From positions 62,001 through 126,000 of the forward strand of contig CANLMQ010000001.1 of assembly GCA_947492175.1 (NCBI GenBank): DNA of 64,000 nucleotides, in the 5' to 3' direction. Source of the stretch: an uncultured Draconibacterium sp. GTDB lineage: Bacteria; Bacteroidota; Bacteroidia; Bacteroidales; Prolixibacteraceae. Below are positions 16,788 through 25,586 of this stretch, in pieces. Position numbers and translations under genes: made by a program. The first letter of the stretch is position 1. Each line of letters opens with the position of its first letter. The notes under the pieces were generated by a model that was not told where the DNA came from, did no database searches, and saw nothing but the letters and a program-made list of their open reading frames with translations.

Positions 16788-19604
16788 ATGAGAAAAAACA
16801 TTTTATCATTTTTGTCGGTTTTAATACTTACACCGTTGTTATCCTTTTCGCAAGGAATGCTGGACCAGCCGGTTCCAGTTGACGCTGCAGTAAGAATTGG
16901 GAAGCTGGAAAACGGAATGACCTATTTTATTCGCCATAATGAAGAGCCCAAAGAAAGGGTTAGTTTTTATATGATTCAGAATGTAGGCGCCTTATTGGAA
17001 GACGATAACCAAAATGGCCTGGCCCATTTTCTTGAACACATGGCTTTTAACGGTACCGAACACTATCCGGGAAAAGGGTTCCTCGACTACCTGGAAAAAA
17101 ACGGAGTTGCTTTTGGACGAAATATTAATGCGTACACAGCATTTAACGAAACCGTTTACAACCTAAGCGACGTTCCTTCAACACGGGAAGGATTGATTGA
17201 TTCGTGTTTGCTGGTACTTCACGACTGGTCAGATTTTCTTCTTTTAACCGATGAAGAAATTGATGCTGAGCGTGGTGTAATTTCAGAAGAATGGAGAACG
17301 CGCAGAAATGCCGATTTCAGATTACGTAACAAATGGTTCCCTGTAGTTTTCGAAGGTTCGAAGTGGGCAGAACGCGATGTAATTGGCGATTTAGATGTAA
17401 TTAAAAACCATGATTACAACACTTTGCGTAAATTCTATCACGATTGGTACCGCACCGATTTACAGGCCATTGCCATTGTTGGAGACATTGATGTTGACCA
17501 GGTTGAAGCCAAGGTAAAAGCTTTGTTTTCGCCAATTCCGGCAGTAGAAAATGCACAACCACGCCCTGAATTTGAAATTCCAAATCACTCTGATACAAAG
17601 TTTGTACTAGCTACCGACAAAGAAGCCACACGCTCGTCGGTTACCATATACATTAAACACAAAGGCACTAAAGCAGCCGATAAAAATATTGGCTACTTAC
17701 GTGAAGACTATATTTCGAATCTCCTAAACCAAATGACAGGAGATCGCATTCAGGAACTTTTACAAAAAGGAAATCCTCCCTTTGTTTCCGGAGGAGTACA
17801 AGTTGGAGGTTTTGTTAGAGGCTACGACGTTGCTTACATCTCAATTACAGCCAATCCTGATAAAGAAGATGAAGGATTAAAAGCTATTTACACTGAAGCA
17901 CAACGTGTGGTTCGCCATGGATTTACTGAAGGAGAACTAAATCGTGCAAAGGTTAACCTGCTTACTTATATGGAAAGTGCTTACAAGCAGCGCGATAAAA
18001 TATCAAACGATAAATATGCAAGTGCCATTAAAGATTATTTCTTAACAGGCGAACCTTTAACCGATCCTGAATTCGATTGGCAATTCGGACAGGCTATACT
18101 GGAAACCATTACTCTTGCCGATGTAAATGCCCTGGCTAAAAAAATGATTGTTCCGGAAAACCGGGCTATTGTAATTAGCGGCCCCGAAGAAGGAGTAAAA
18201 CACCTGACCCAGGAAGAAACAATGGCCATCCTTGCAGAAGTTGAACAATCAGAAATTGCTCCTTACGAAGATACTGCTGAAGCTGCTTCGTTAATTGAAG
18301 GTGAATTACCCGGAGCAAAAATAGTTTCAACAAAGCAATTAAAGGAACTTGATGCCGTTGAATGGACTTTGGCAAACAATGCAAAAGTTATTTACCGACA
18401 TGCCGATTACGAGAAAGACCAGGTAATTTTAAAGGCTTATAGTCCGGGTGGAAGTTCATTATTTAACTCAAACGACCTTTATGCTTCAATGATGTTGGGT
18501 CAGTTTATGGACGCCTTTGGTGTTGGCGATTTTGATGCAATCACTTTGAAAAAAATGCTGACAGGTAAAAAAGTGGGCTTATCGATAAATTTAGGTGACT
18601 TAACCGAAGGATTTAGTGGTAGCAGTACGCCAAAAGATTTTGAAACCATGATGCAACTCCTGTATCTTCAGTTTTCAAATCCACGATTTGATCTGGAAGC
18701 CTACGATGCACTTAAAAGCCGTTACGTTGCGGTTCTTTCGAATATGGCCAATAATCCGAAAAAGATTATGAGCGACTCGATTAATCATATTGTTACCAAT
18801 TACAACGAACGTACAAAACTAATGAATGCCAATATGTTCGACGAAATTTCGTTCGAGCAAATGGAAAAACTGTATAACGACAGATTTAAAGACGTTGGCG
18901 ATTTTACATTCTTTATTGTTGGTAATATTGAAGAACAAGTAGCCAACGAAATGGCTGTAAAATATATTGGTTCGTTAAAAGACCTGCCACGCGAAGAACA
19001 ATGGGTTGACAACAAAGTGCGTATGCCAAAAGGCAAAACCGAAAAGAAAATTGAAGTTCCATTGCAAACCGAAAAAGCCAATGTAAATATTTTTATTCGC
19101 AAAGAAATGGCTTATACTCCGGCTAGCAACCTCGAATTAAGTGTATTAAAAGCAATCCTTCGTTTACGTTATACCGAAGAAGTTCGCGAAAAAGAAGGCG
19201 GAACCTACGGTGTTTCAGTTGGTTCTTCTTCATTCCAATATCCCTATGCAAGAAAAACACTGCAGATGAACTTTGATACCGATCCTGAAAAAGCAGACCA
19301 CCTTAAATCGATTATTTTCCGCGAAGTGGAAAAAATTGTTGAGAGTGGCCCTACCCAGGAAGACCTCGATAAAGTTGTGTTAAACATGAAAAAAGAAAGG
19401 GTACAAGCCAAAGAACACAACAATTACTGGATGACTGTACTTTTCAACCAGTATTACCTTGGTTTTAACACCGATGCAAAAGAAAACTTCGAGAACATTT
19501 TAGATGGATTAACAATTAAGCAGATACAAAAATTTGCCAAAGAATTTTATACTAACGCCGATGTTGTTGATCTAGTTTTCTTACCTAAAAAAGCAGAAGA
19601 GTAA
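16788..19604 (+). CDS. Secreted M16-family zinc metallopeptidase (first copy)
   Basis: Pitrilysin-type peptidase that degrades short peptides inside a closed chamber. The ATG at 16788 is preferred over an upstream in-frame TTG (16734) because it starts a clean signal peptide (MRKNILSFLSVLILTPLLSF, cleavage near SQG). The mature protein of about 916 residues carries the inverted zinc motif HFLEH (residues 80-84) with the third ligand in ERGVISEEWR (about 161-170); the C-terminal half is the second, non-catalytic M16 repeat, with REKEGGTYGVSVGSSS contributing to substrate binding. A paralogue of the same layout is encoded at 25587-28409. It stands divergently from SusCD locus 1. Confidence 0.93.
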   Translation: MRKNILSFLSVLILTPLLSFSQGMLDQPVPVDAAVRIGKLENGMTYFIRHNEEPKERVSFYMIQNVGALLEDDNQNGLAHFLEHMAFNGTEHYPGKGFLDYLEKNGVAFGRNINAYTAFNETVYNLSDVPSTREGLIDSCLLVLHDWSDFLLLTDEEIDAERGVISEEWRTRRNADFRLRNKWFPVVFEGSKWAERDVIGDLDVIKNHDYNTLRKFYHDWYRTDLQAIAIVGDIDVDQVEAKVKALFSPIPAVENAQPRPEFEIPNHSDTKFVLATDKEATRSSVTIYIKHKGTKAADKNIGYLREDYISNLLNQMTGDRIQELLQKGNPPFVSGGVQVGGFVRGYDVAYISITANPDKEDEGLKAIYTEAQRVVRHGFTEGELNRAKVNLLTYMESAYKQRDKISNDKYASAIKDYFLTGEPLTDPEFDWQFGQAILETITLADVNALAKKMIVPENRAIVISGPEEGVKHLTQEETMAILAEVEQSEIAPYEDTAEAASLIEGELPGAKIVSTKQLKELDAVEWTLANNAKVIYRHADYEKDQVILKAYSPGGSSLFNSNDLYASMMLGQFMDAFGVGDFDAITLKKMLTGKKVGLSINLGDLTEGFSGSSTPKDFETMMQLLYLQFSNPRFDLEAYDALKSRYVAVLSNMANNPKKIMSDSINHIVTNYNERTKLMNANMFDEISFEQMEKLYNDRFKDVGDFTFFIVGNIEEQVANEMAVKYIGSLKDLPREEQWVDNKVRMPKGKTEKKIEVPLQTEKANVNIFIRKEMAYTPASNLELSVLKAILRLRYTEEVREKEGGTYGVSVGSSSFQYPYARKTLQMNFDTDPEKADHLKSIIFREVEKIVESGPTQEDLDKVVLNMKKERVQAKEHNNYWMTVLFNQYYLGFNTDAKENFENILDGLTIKQIQKFAKEFYTNADVVDLVFLPKKAEE

Positions 19605-19625
19605 AATACAATTCCAAATAATTTT

Positions 19626-19660
19626 AAAGCCGGAATCGCATTAGCGCCTCCGGCTTTTTA
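19626..19660 (+). terminator. Intrinsic terminator after the first M16 gene
   Basis: AAAGCCGGA (19626-19634) pairs with TCCGGCTTT (19649-19657) and is followed by T-rich sequence. It lies about 20 bp after the stop. Confidence 0.85.
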
Positions 19661-19765
19661 TTTTAGTTAACTATTCAACTTTACTTTATTCGAAACGAGG
19701 ACTACAAAAAAAACATAAAGCCCTGAATGGTTGGCAACCTGAAATCTGAAAATCTAACAATCTAA

Positions 19766-21004
19766 CTATTTGTTATGTTGCTGCTTTAAATCTTTTACCA
19801 GCAATTCAATCTTTTCAATTTCCACATGCTCCATAACTACTATTTTATACCATTTGGGATTATTATGATCATCCGGAACCAAGCCAAATTTCGACACTAT
19901 TTCTTTATCTATTTGTCTGGCATTAATTGTAACTATGTTAGAGTAAGGACTGCTAAAATATATGATATTCAACTTATCTAATTCCTGGCACAACCAATTG
20001 GTTCTGTTTTGTAATATTAATATTTTCTCGAACCAACCATGAGGTCCGTATTTTGTCAATATCATCCATGCAGCAATTGCATTCGCTCCTGAACGGCTTC
20101 CAATTAAGGTAAAATCTTCCCCCTCTACATAACTGGCTTCCAAAGTATTTACATAGTGAATCAGATTCTTTCGAACCAGAAAAATTCCTGTTCCATACGG
20201 AGCCTGAGCCATTTTATGTGCATCTAAAGTAAATGAAGATATTGCCGGGTTTTCGAAGGTTAAAGCACTTGCTTCGTTGGAAAAAGGATAGTAAAATCCG
20301 CCATAAGCTCCGTCAACGTGTAGTTTAAAATTACATGAAAGTTTATTTAACGAGTTTGTCAAAAGATCAATATCATCTACCGAACCAAACATTGTGGTCA
20401 TCATGTTGCAAACAACAATAAAATGCTTTTTACCATCAGCTTGTGCTTTGCGCAACACTGTTTCAACTCTTTCACTGCTTAATTCCCTCGTAGTTTCATT
20501 TACAGGCAATTTGTAAATATTCAGCGACAACAAATTGGCGGCTTTATCCATTGAATAATGGCTGTCTTCGCTACACATAATTGCAATATCGCTGTTCTGT
20601 GCTTTATATTCGACTCTAAAAAAATTTCGGTAAATCCAAATTGCCTCAATATTGGCTTCAGTACCTCCTGAGGCAATGTAACCGTCGTATTCTCCCTTTT
20701 CACCTTTCATAATATCAACAGCGCAAATATCGAGTAGCTCTCGCTCAATAGCTTGCGTTCCCTTAAAAAACGGTTCCGATTTACCTAAGGTATGGCAACC
20801 AATATGATTGGGATTTTTCGACAAGGCGGACATAAACGGCGCCATCGAAAGAAACGATTCGTCTTGATTAAATACCTTATCATCGAGGTAAGATGCAGGT
20901 ATTCCCAAAGCTTCATGCTCCTCGAAATTAGCATTTTCCTGTAAAGCTTTAAATACTCTGTTTCTAATTTCTTCCTGCGTTTTTTTTATCCAAATCTTCG
21001 TCAT
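19766..21004 (-). CDS. Group II PLP-dependent decarboxylase
   Basis: 412-residue fold-type I enzyme related to glutamate, tyrosine and aspartate decarboxylases. The cofactor pocket is clear: YIASGGTEANIEAIW (phosphate binding), LHVDGAYGGFYYPF with Asp to the pyridine nitrogen, and TLDAHKMAQAPYGTGIFLVRK, where the lysine after His forms the Schiff base. Its length is close to the shorter MfnA-like group. Product (GABA, tyramine, beta-alanine or another amine) cannot be assigned. It is monocistronic; the 750-bp region upstream contains the tandem repeat array at 21344-21621. Confidence 0.85.
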   Translation of the reverse strand: MTKIWIKKTQEEIRNRVFKALQENANFEEHEALGIPASYLDDKVFNQDESFLSMAPFMSALSKNPNHIGCHTLGKSEPFFKGTQAIERELLDICAVDIMKGEKGEYDGYIASGGTEANIEAIWIYRNFFRVEYKAQNSDIAIMCSEDSHYSMDKAANLLSLNIYKLPVNETTRELSSERVETVLRKAQADGKKHFIVVCNMMTTMFGSVDDIDLLTNSLNKLSCNFKLHVDGAYGGFYYPFSNEASALTFENPAISSFTLDAHKMAQAPYGTGIFLVRKNLIHYVNTLEASYVEGEDFTLIGSRSGANAIAAWMILTKYGPHGWFEKILILQNRTNWLCQELDKLNIIYFSSPYSNIVTINARQIDKEIVSKFGLVPDDHNNPKWYKIVVMEHVEIEKIELLVKDLKQQHNK

Positions 21005-21343
21005 AGTTATGCTTTTTTTGAGCGAGTTTCATTATTTCAAAAAATCGCCGCTAAATGTACGGTTTAACAACATACAAATCCTTTGATTTTTGCTTTTTTT
21101 TATCAAAATCTAAACATAATCCCGATTCAAGCACAGCTCCTCAATCGACATGTTCAAAGTATTCATAAAAAAATTTGAAAATTGGAAAAAATTGCTGTAT
21201 CCGATACTAAATGGCAACTTCAGCGCCAATCTTTTGGAAAAACAAAAAAGAGACTGCCATATCCTGATTATTTTTTGCATTTCCCTGGTCTGAGCTCAAT
21301 TTCCGAAACCTAAGTTACATAAATCACGGCAAATTCGAGAAAT

Positions 21344-21621
21344 TCCACACGGAACCAGCCGGAACCACACGGAAATGCTCCGTACCTGGTACAATTGCAT
21401 TTCCGCATGGGTTTATACATTTCTATGTGGTACAATTACAATTCTGTGTGGTTTTATGCATTTCTATGTAGTACAATTATATTTCCGCGTTGGTTTTTAC
21501 ATTCCTATGTAGTACTATTGCATTTCTGTGTGGTTTTTTGCATTTCTGTGTGGTTTTTTGCATTTCTGTGTGGTTTTTTGCATTTCTATGTGGTACATTT
21601 GAATTTCGGTATGGGATTTTC
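21344..21621. repeat. Degenerate 20/21-bp tandem repeat array with inverted flank
   Basis: From 21398 to 21621 eleven units follow each other without spacers. One type is CATTTCTGTGTGGTTTTTTG (20 bp; three identical copies at 21520-21579); the other is CATTTCTATGTAGTACAATT plus A (21 bp). In the first half they alternate, giving a 41-bp higher-order unit. Directly before the array, 21344-21377 carries complements of the unit (CCACACGGAA, GGAACCACACGGAAATG), so the flank can fold back on the array. Because unit length is not a multiple of three, neither strand keeps a coding frame. The rest of the 750-bp gap (21005-21343 and 21622-21693) shows no gene or RNA that I recognise. Confidence 0.85.
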
Positions 21622-21693
21622 CGATCACAACTTAGCTGTAACACATTTACTTCACCTTTCATAACCTGGTTTATTTCCATGCCCGGCACACAA

Positions 21694-21727
21694 CAAAAAA
21701 AGGCTGTCTATTCGCAAAAAGACAGCC
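21694..21727 (-). terminator. Intrinsic terminator of the dsbD operon
   Basis: On the minus strand GGCTGTCT pairs with AGACAGCC (plus 21702-21709 and 21720-21727) and is followed by a T-run (plus 21694-21701). It lies about 28 bp after the stop of the downstream gene of the operon. Confidence 0.85.
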
Positions 21728-21754
21728 CTTTCATCAAGAAAATAATTCTGTGAT

Positions 21755-22207
21755 TTATTTAATTAAAAATTCAAATTCCTCATCAGTTGGAGGTGTGCAC
21801 ATTTCATCGTTGCAACTCATCCATTGAATATACCCTGTTATTTTGGCCGGCTTTTCAGTTACCCACACTTTATGCGATAAAACAGCCTTCTCTTTAAAAT
21901 AAGTAACTTCCATATCGAAGATCTTATCGTGCATTTTGTTTGAAGGAGTAACTTCAACAACTTTTCCTGTTTTCTTACAATTCTCCATAGTTTCAAAATT
22001 GAAAGAGGTTTTTACCGGCCCTCCATCTGCCATATTGGTTCCATAGAGTTTAAATCCGTAATCAATATTTGCAGTTGCTACAATTTCATACTGATTACCA
22101 CCTTTTAGCGGTTTAATTTCAACATCCCATTTTACAGGAACAATCATTTGAGCCTGAACAATAAATGTTGCTATAACCAAACCTGCAACAAAAAATAACT
22201 TTTTCAT
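21755..22207 (-). CDS. Free-standing DsbD N-terminal-domain-like secreted protein
   Basis: 150-residue protein with a signal peptide (MKKLFFVAGLVIATFIVQAQ) followed by a single domain homologous to the N-terminal periplasmic domain of the DsbD protein encoded just upstream. Shared landmarks are IVPVKWDVE versus IVNPVKWSFE, GFKLYGTNMADGGPVKTSF versus GWHLYSTDLPDGGPIKTSF, and the cysteine pair WMSCNDEMCTPPTDEEF versus YMSCNDETCTPPMDQEF. In DsbD this domain carries electrons from the membrane part to periplasmic partners. The gene follows dsbD by 21 bp. A soluble redox carrier or adaptor is the likely role. It probably arose by duplication of the dsbD 5' part. Confidence 0.85.
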   Translation of the reverse strand: MKKLFFVAGLVIATFIVQAQMIVPVKWDVEIKPLKGGNQYEIVATANIDYGFKLYGTNMADGGPVKTSFNFETMENCKKTGKVVEVTPSNKMHDKIFDMEVTYFKEKAVLSHKVWVTEKPAKITGYIQWMSCNDEMCTPPTDEEFEFLIK

Positions 22208-22228
22208 GATTTACTGTTTTTTACTGTT

Positions 22229-24160
22229 TTATTTTTGAAATGCAGCCTTTCCGTCTTTTAACCAATTGGCAAATTTCTCTGCATCTGAATCGTAACCATA
22301 TCCATTTACCAACTCTTTTTCATTATGGTCTAATATCACGTAGTAAGGCTGCGTATTTCGGTGATATCTCGAAATCTGAAAATCGGTCCACTTGTTGCCA
22401 ATTGTACGAACTTTTCTTCCTGTCGTTTCAGAAACAAATTGTTCTTCTTCCGGCAGTTTTGTTTTTAAATCAACATAAAGCGACACGATTACAAAATCTT
22501 CGAGGAACATATTTTTCACTTCCTGATCGACCCAAACATTATCTTCCATTTTCCGGCAGTTTGTACAACCTTTCCCGGTAAAATCAACCAATAACGGTTT
22601 TCCTATTTCCCTGGCATATTTTAATGCCTTGTCGTAATCATCGAATAACGGAATTCCGTGAGGCCCGGTGTGCACGCCAAGCACCTGAGTTCCGGCTGTG
22701 TGTCCGGCTGAAACAACTCCGGCCGGTTGTGTGCGACCTACTCCAAGTGGCGATTCGGCATAATCAACAGGAGGTGGAAATCCACTGATTAACTTAACCG
22801 GCGCCCCCCAAAGTCCTGGAATCATGTAAATTACAAATGCAAACACCAACGTTCCTGTTACAAACCTCGAAACCGGCAAATGTGTTAACGGAGAATCGTG
22901 TGGTAGTTTTATTTTTCCCCACAGGTAAAGTGCAAGTCCTAAAAATACGGCTATCCAGATGGCAAAAAATACTTCTCTTTCCAGGATATGCAGATCGAGT
23001 ACCATGTCGGCAATCGACAGAAACTTGAATGCAAATGCAAACTCCAGAAAACCTAGAACAACCTTTACCGAGTTTAACCAGCCACCTGATTTAGGCAGCG
23101 TGTTTAACCACCCCGGAAAAGCTGCGAATAAAGCAAATGGAATTGCCAATGCCGAAGAAAATCCTAACATGCCAATTACCGGTGCCAAACCTCCACTTCG
23201 TGCAGCCTCTACAATTAGAGCTCCAACAATTGGCCCGGTACACGAGAACGAAACCAGTGCCAGTGCAAACGCCATAAAGAATATCCCTAATAAACCACCT
23301 TTGTCGGCTTTTCTGTCAACTGCATTTACCCAACTACTTGGCAATACAATTTCGAATGCTCCCATAAACGAAAAAGCAAATACAAAAAGCAACAAAGCAA
23401 AAAACAAGTTAAACCATGGATTGGTTGAAAGACTATTTAAACTTTCGGCACCAAATACTGCAGTTACCACAGTTCCTAAAATAACATATATAATTATGAT
23501 CGACAATCCGTACCAAATTCCGTTTCGAATACCTCCGGCTTTGGTTTTACTTTGTTTAGTAAAAAAGCTTACTGTCATTGGTATCATTGGGAATACACAG
23601 GGAGTAAGCAAGGCTGCCATACCTCCTAAAAAGGCTATAAAAAAGATGCTCCAATAGTTTCTGCTTTCCGTTTCATTGCTTTCATCTGTTTTAGCTTCAG
23701 CAAGACTTGCTTTATTTTCCAATTCAAACGAAAACTCCTGGTCCATTGGAGGAGTACAGGTTTCATCGTTACAACTCATATATTCCACGTAACCAGAAAC
23801 TTTTGCTGTTCCGTTTACTTTCACTTTTTGAGTAAATGTAACTTCATCAGTAAACCAGCGAAGATTCATTTCGAATGATTTATCAAATTCTTCGGTTGGT
23901 TTTTGGTTTGGACTTACTGTGCCAACAAGTTCTGCATTTTCCAGATTTTCGAAATAAAATGATGTTTTAATCGGGCCACCATCAGGCAAATCTGTCGAAT
24001 ACAGGTGCCAGCCTTTGTCTATTTTAGCAACAAGCACCAACTCGTATTCGGTATCTGAAACCTTATTTTGCTCAAAACTCCACTTTACAGGATTAACAAT
24101 TTGCGAGCTGGCAATTAAAGCTGCAACCAGTAAAGTAATTGTAAAAACTAATTTTCTCAT
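22229..24160 (-). CDS. dsbD: Thiol:disulfide interchange protein DsbD
   Basis: 643-residue inner-membrane protein that passes electrons from cytoplasmic thioredoxin to the periplasm. After a signal peptide comes the N-terminal domain with SCNDETCTPP (about residues 130-140), then eight membrane segments with LLTPCVFPMIP and VSFSCTGPIVG carrying the two membrane cysteines, and a C-terminal thioredoxin domain with DFTGKGCTNC (cysteines near 532 and 535). Length is slightly above E. coli DsbD. It heads an operon with the free N-terminal-domain gene, and it lies between two gene groups that encode periplasmic thioredoxin-fold proteins, which it may supply with reductant (inference). Confidence 0.95.
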   Translation of the reverse strand: MRKLVFTITLLVAALIASSQIVNPVKWSFEQNKVSDTEYELVLVAKIDKGWHLYSTDLPDGGPIKTSFYFENLENAELVGTVSPNQKPTEEFDKSFEMNLRWFTDEVTFTQKVKVNGTAKVSGYVEYMSCNDETCTPPMDQEFSFELENKASLAEAKTDESNETESRNYWSIFFIAFLGGMAALLTPCVFPMIPMTVSFFTKQSKTKAGGIRNGIWYGLSIIIIYVILGTVVTAVFGAESLNSLSTNPWFNLFFALLLFVFAFSFMGAFEIVLPSSWVNAVDRKADKGGLLGIFFMAFALALVSFSCTGPIVGALIVEAARSGGLAPVIGMLGFSSALAIPFALFAAFPGWLNTLPKSGGWLNSVKVVLGFLEFAFAFKFLSIADMVLDLHILEREVFFAIWIAVFLGLALYLWGKIKLPHDSPLTHLPVSRFVTGTLVFAFVIYMIPGLWGAPVKLISGFPPPVDYAESPLGVGRTQPAGVVSAGHTAGTQVLGVHTGPHGIPLFDDYDKALKYAREIGKPLLVDFTGKGCTNCRKMEDNVWVDQEVKNMFLEDFVIVSLYVDLKTKLPEEEQFVSETTGRKVRTIGNKWTDFQISRYHRNTQPYYVILDHNEKELVNGYGYDSDAEKFANWLKDGKAAFQK

Positions 24161-24263
24161 TTTATTTTTTCTACTTATAAAATTTCAACCAATTAAACAG
24201 GGAAAAGATAAATACAAGTTATATTTATTCATCCTTATTTTCTGTCTCTTTTTTAAACATCTA

Positions 24264-24271
24264 CAAAATTA
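24264..24271 (-). promoter_or_regulatory. -7 box (TAnnTTTG) for dsbD
   Basis: TAATTTTG on the minus strand, about 104 bp before the dsbD ATG, with a TTG 15 nt further upstream (plus 24287-24289). The spacing is shorter than usual, so confidence is limited. Confidence 0.35.
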
Positions 24272-24350
24272 AAGCAGAACCCGAAACAAAATAATTTTGC
24301 TTAACAAAAAATAAGCTAGAACGGGGTTGATATTGGGACTAGACCCCCTC

Positions 24351-25433
24351 TTAATCGTTATGATTTAGTGTTTTATAATATTCAACAGCTTCTTTGCGGT
24401 TAGCTAACTGCAACTGCTTGTAAATACTATTAATATGAGTTTTAACTGTACTTAACTCAACAAAAAGCTCCTGCGCAATTTCTTTATTGGTTTTTCCTGC
24501 TGCTAACAACTGTAGTATCTCCTGCTCTTTTACGGTTAATTTTGAATAAGAACTTCGATATTTATCGTCATCATTTTTTAATTGCGCCAGTTTTTTTCTT
24601 GAAGTTGAAAAAAGCAAAACTATAACAATAAGCAGAATTAATATAACCACGCTCTGGGCAATTAATAAAGTATCTTTCCATTTGGGTTGTACTCCGGGAA
24701 TTTCGCAAACCAGATCGCGAAATCCAACCAGCTTTTCCAGTAATTCTGAATACGACTGCGTGTAAAGTGCATCCGGGTACTGAGCCGAAATACGTTCCTG
24801 AAAATTAAAATAGAACTCGCTGTTTCTTAAAAAGTCGGTATCTTTTTCTTCTAAATGATAAAGAGCATATAAACCAACCAGTGTATTCTTTTGTGTCTCT
24901 ACAAAGTTTCTTATAAAATTCTCCAAATCCTGGGTCAGATAATCGCTCTTTATTTTTGTAATATCTGCCGTGAATTGTTTTTTACGTTTTGCCAGTTCAT
25001 TATCAAATTCCAGAATTGTATTGTTATCTGATGACCCAGTAAGTTTTCCTACAATAAAAGTATTGTCTTCGACACTGGCCTCAATTTCAATATTCGAATT
25101 TTTATCAAGTAGAAGATGGATATAATTGCGATGTGTAGTTGTATTAAATTCAACCAGCGAATTATTGCCTTTTACAATGTACAACCTGTAATACCGGTAA
25201 TCCTGAGGAACGCTGGAAGTTTGTATTACAAAGCTCCCATCGGGCAGAATAAGAGTTTCGGCAATAATAAAATCGGGCGAAGCTACAAACAGATTTTCGG
25301 GAGAATTTAGCGAAGCCAGATAAACCACCGGTTGCCAACCTTCTTCCAAAATAATTCTCCCCTTTATTTCCATGGCATTCATGTGCCACGAAATCTGTAG
25401 GAAAAGGAGAAAGAATAAGAGTCGGTAATGCAT
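24351..25433 (-). CDS. Membrane-anchored LuxR-type transcriptional regulator
   Basis: 360-residue protein with a signal peptide (to about WHMNA, residue 20), a periplasmic part of about 240 residues starting with a DUF4369-like beta region, one membrane segment at about 265-287 (LLIAQSVVILILLIVIVLLF) and a cytoplasmic C-terminal LuxR helix-turn-helix: LTVKEQEILQLLAAGKTNKE and AQELFVELSTVKTHINSIYK at about 300-345. Such one-component sensors join an outside signal directly to DNA binding. It lies between dsbD and the second M16 operon, all on the minus strand, and may control either one. The resemblance of its outside domain to that of TlpA lipoproteins is notable. Confidence 0.85.
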   Translation of the reverse strand: MHYRLLFFLLFLQISWHMNAMEIKGRIILEEGWQPVVYLASLNSPENLFVASPDFIIAETLILPDGSFVIQTSSVPQDYRYYRLYIVKGNNSLVEFNTTTHRNYIHLLLDKNSNIEIEASVEDNTFIVGKLTGSSDNNTILEFDNELAKRKKQFTADITKIKSDYLTQDLENFIRNFVETQKNTLVGLYALYHLEEKDTDFLRNSEFYFNFQERISAQYPDALYTQSYSELLEKLVGFRDLVCEIPGVQPKWKDTLLIAQSVVILILLIVIVLLFSTSRKKLAQLKNDDDKYRSSYSKLTVKEQEILQLLAAGKTNKEIAQELFVELSTVKTHINSIYKQLQLANRKEAVEYYKTLNHND

Positions 25434-25518
25434 TTTCTAATTTTTGATTGGTTCGAAAATAAACAAAACAGCACAATTGAACAGCTTTTATTAGAAGAAT
25501 ATTATTTATTACTACTTA

Positions 25519-25563
25519 TTCATCGGATGACTATGAGGTCTAACCAATACATTATCCGATGAA
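25519..25563 (-). terminator. Hairpin after the second M16 gene
   Basis: TTCATCGGAT (25519-25528) pairs perfectly with ATCCGATGAA (25554-25563), ten base pairs with a 25-nt loop, about 25 bp beyond the stop. The T-run is poor, so this may mark the transcript 3' end without being a canonical terminator. Confidence 0.5.
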
Positions 25564-25586
25564 TTTCCATAACTAGATCACTTTAA

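Noticed and set aside
19676..19765. Repeated ATCTAAC words between the M16 and decarboxylase genes
   Set aside because: Only short low-complexity direct repeats with no structure beyond the terminator already listed.
21344..21621. The array considered as a CRISPR locus
   Set aside because: Units follow each other without unique spacers, the repeat is only 20-21 bp, and no cas gene is present.
21395..21753. Reading frames across the tandem repeat array on both strands, giving Phe/Cys-rich or His/Arg/Asn-rich short proteins
   Set aside because: The unit length of 20-21 bp shifts the frame each time, no start signal or family is seen, and the peptides only reflect the repeat.
24314..24339. GGGG/CCCC hairpin after the LuxR-type gene as a terminator
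   Set aside because: Only four to five pairs and a distant T-run; too weak to list.
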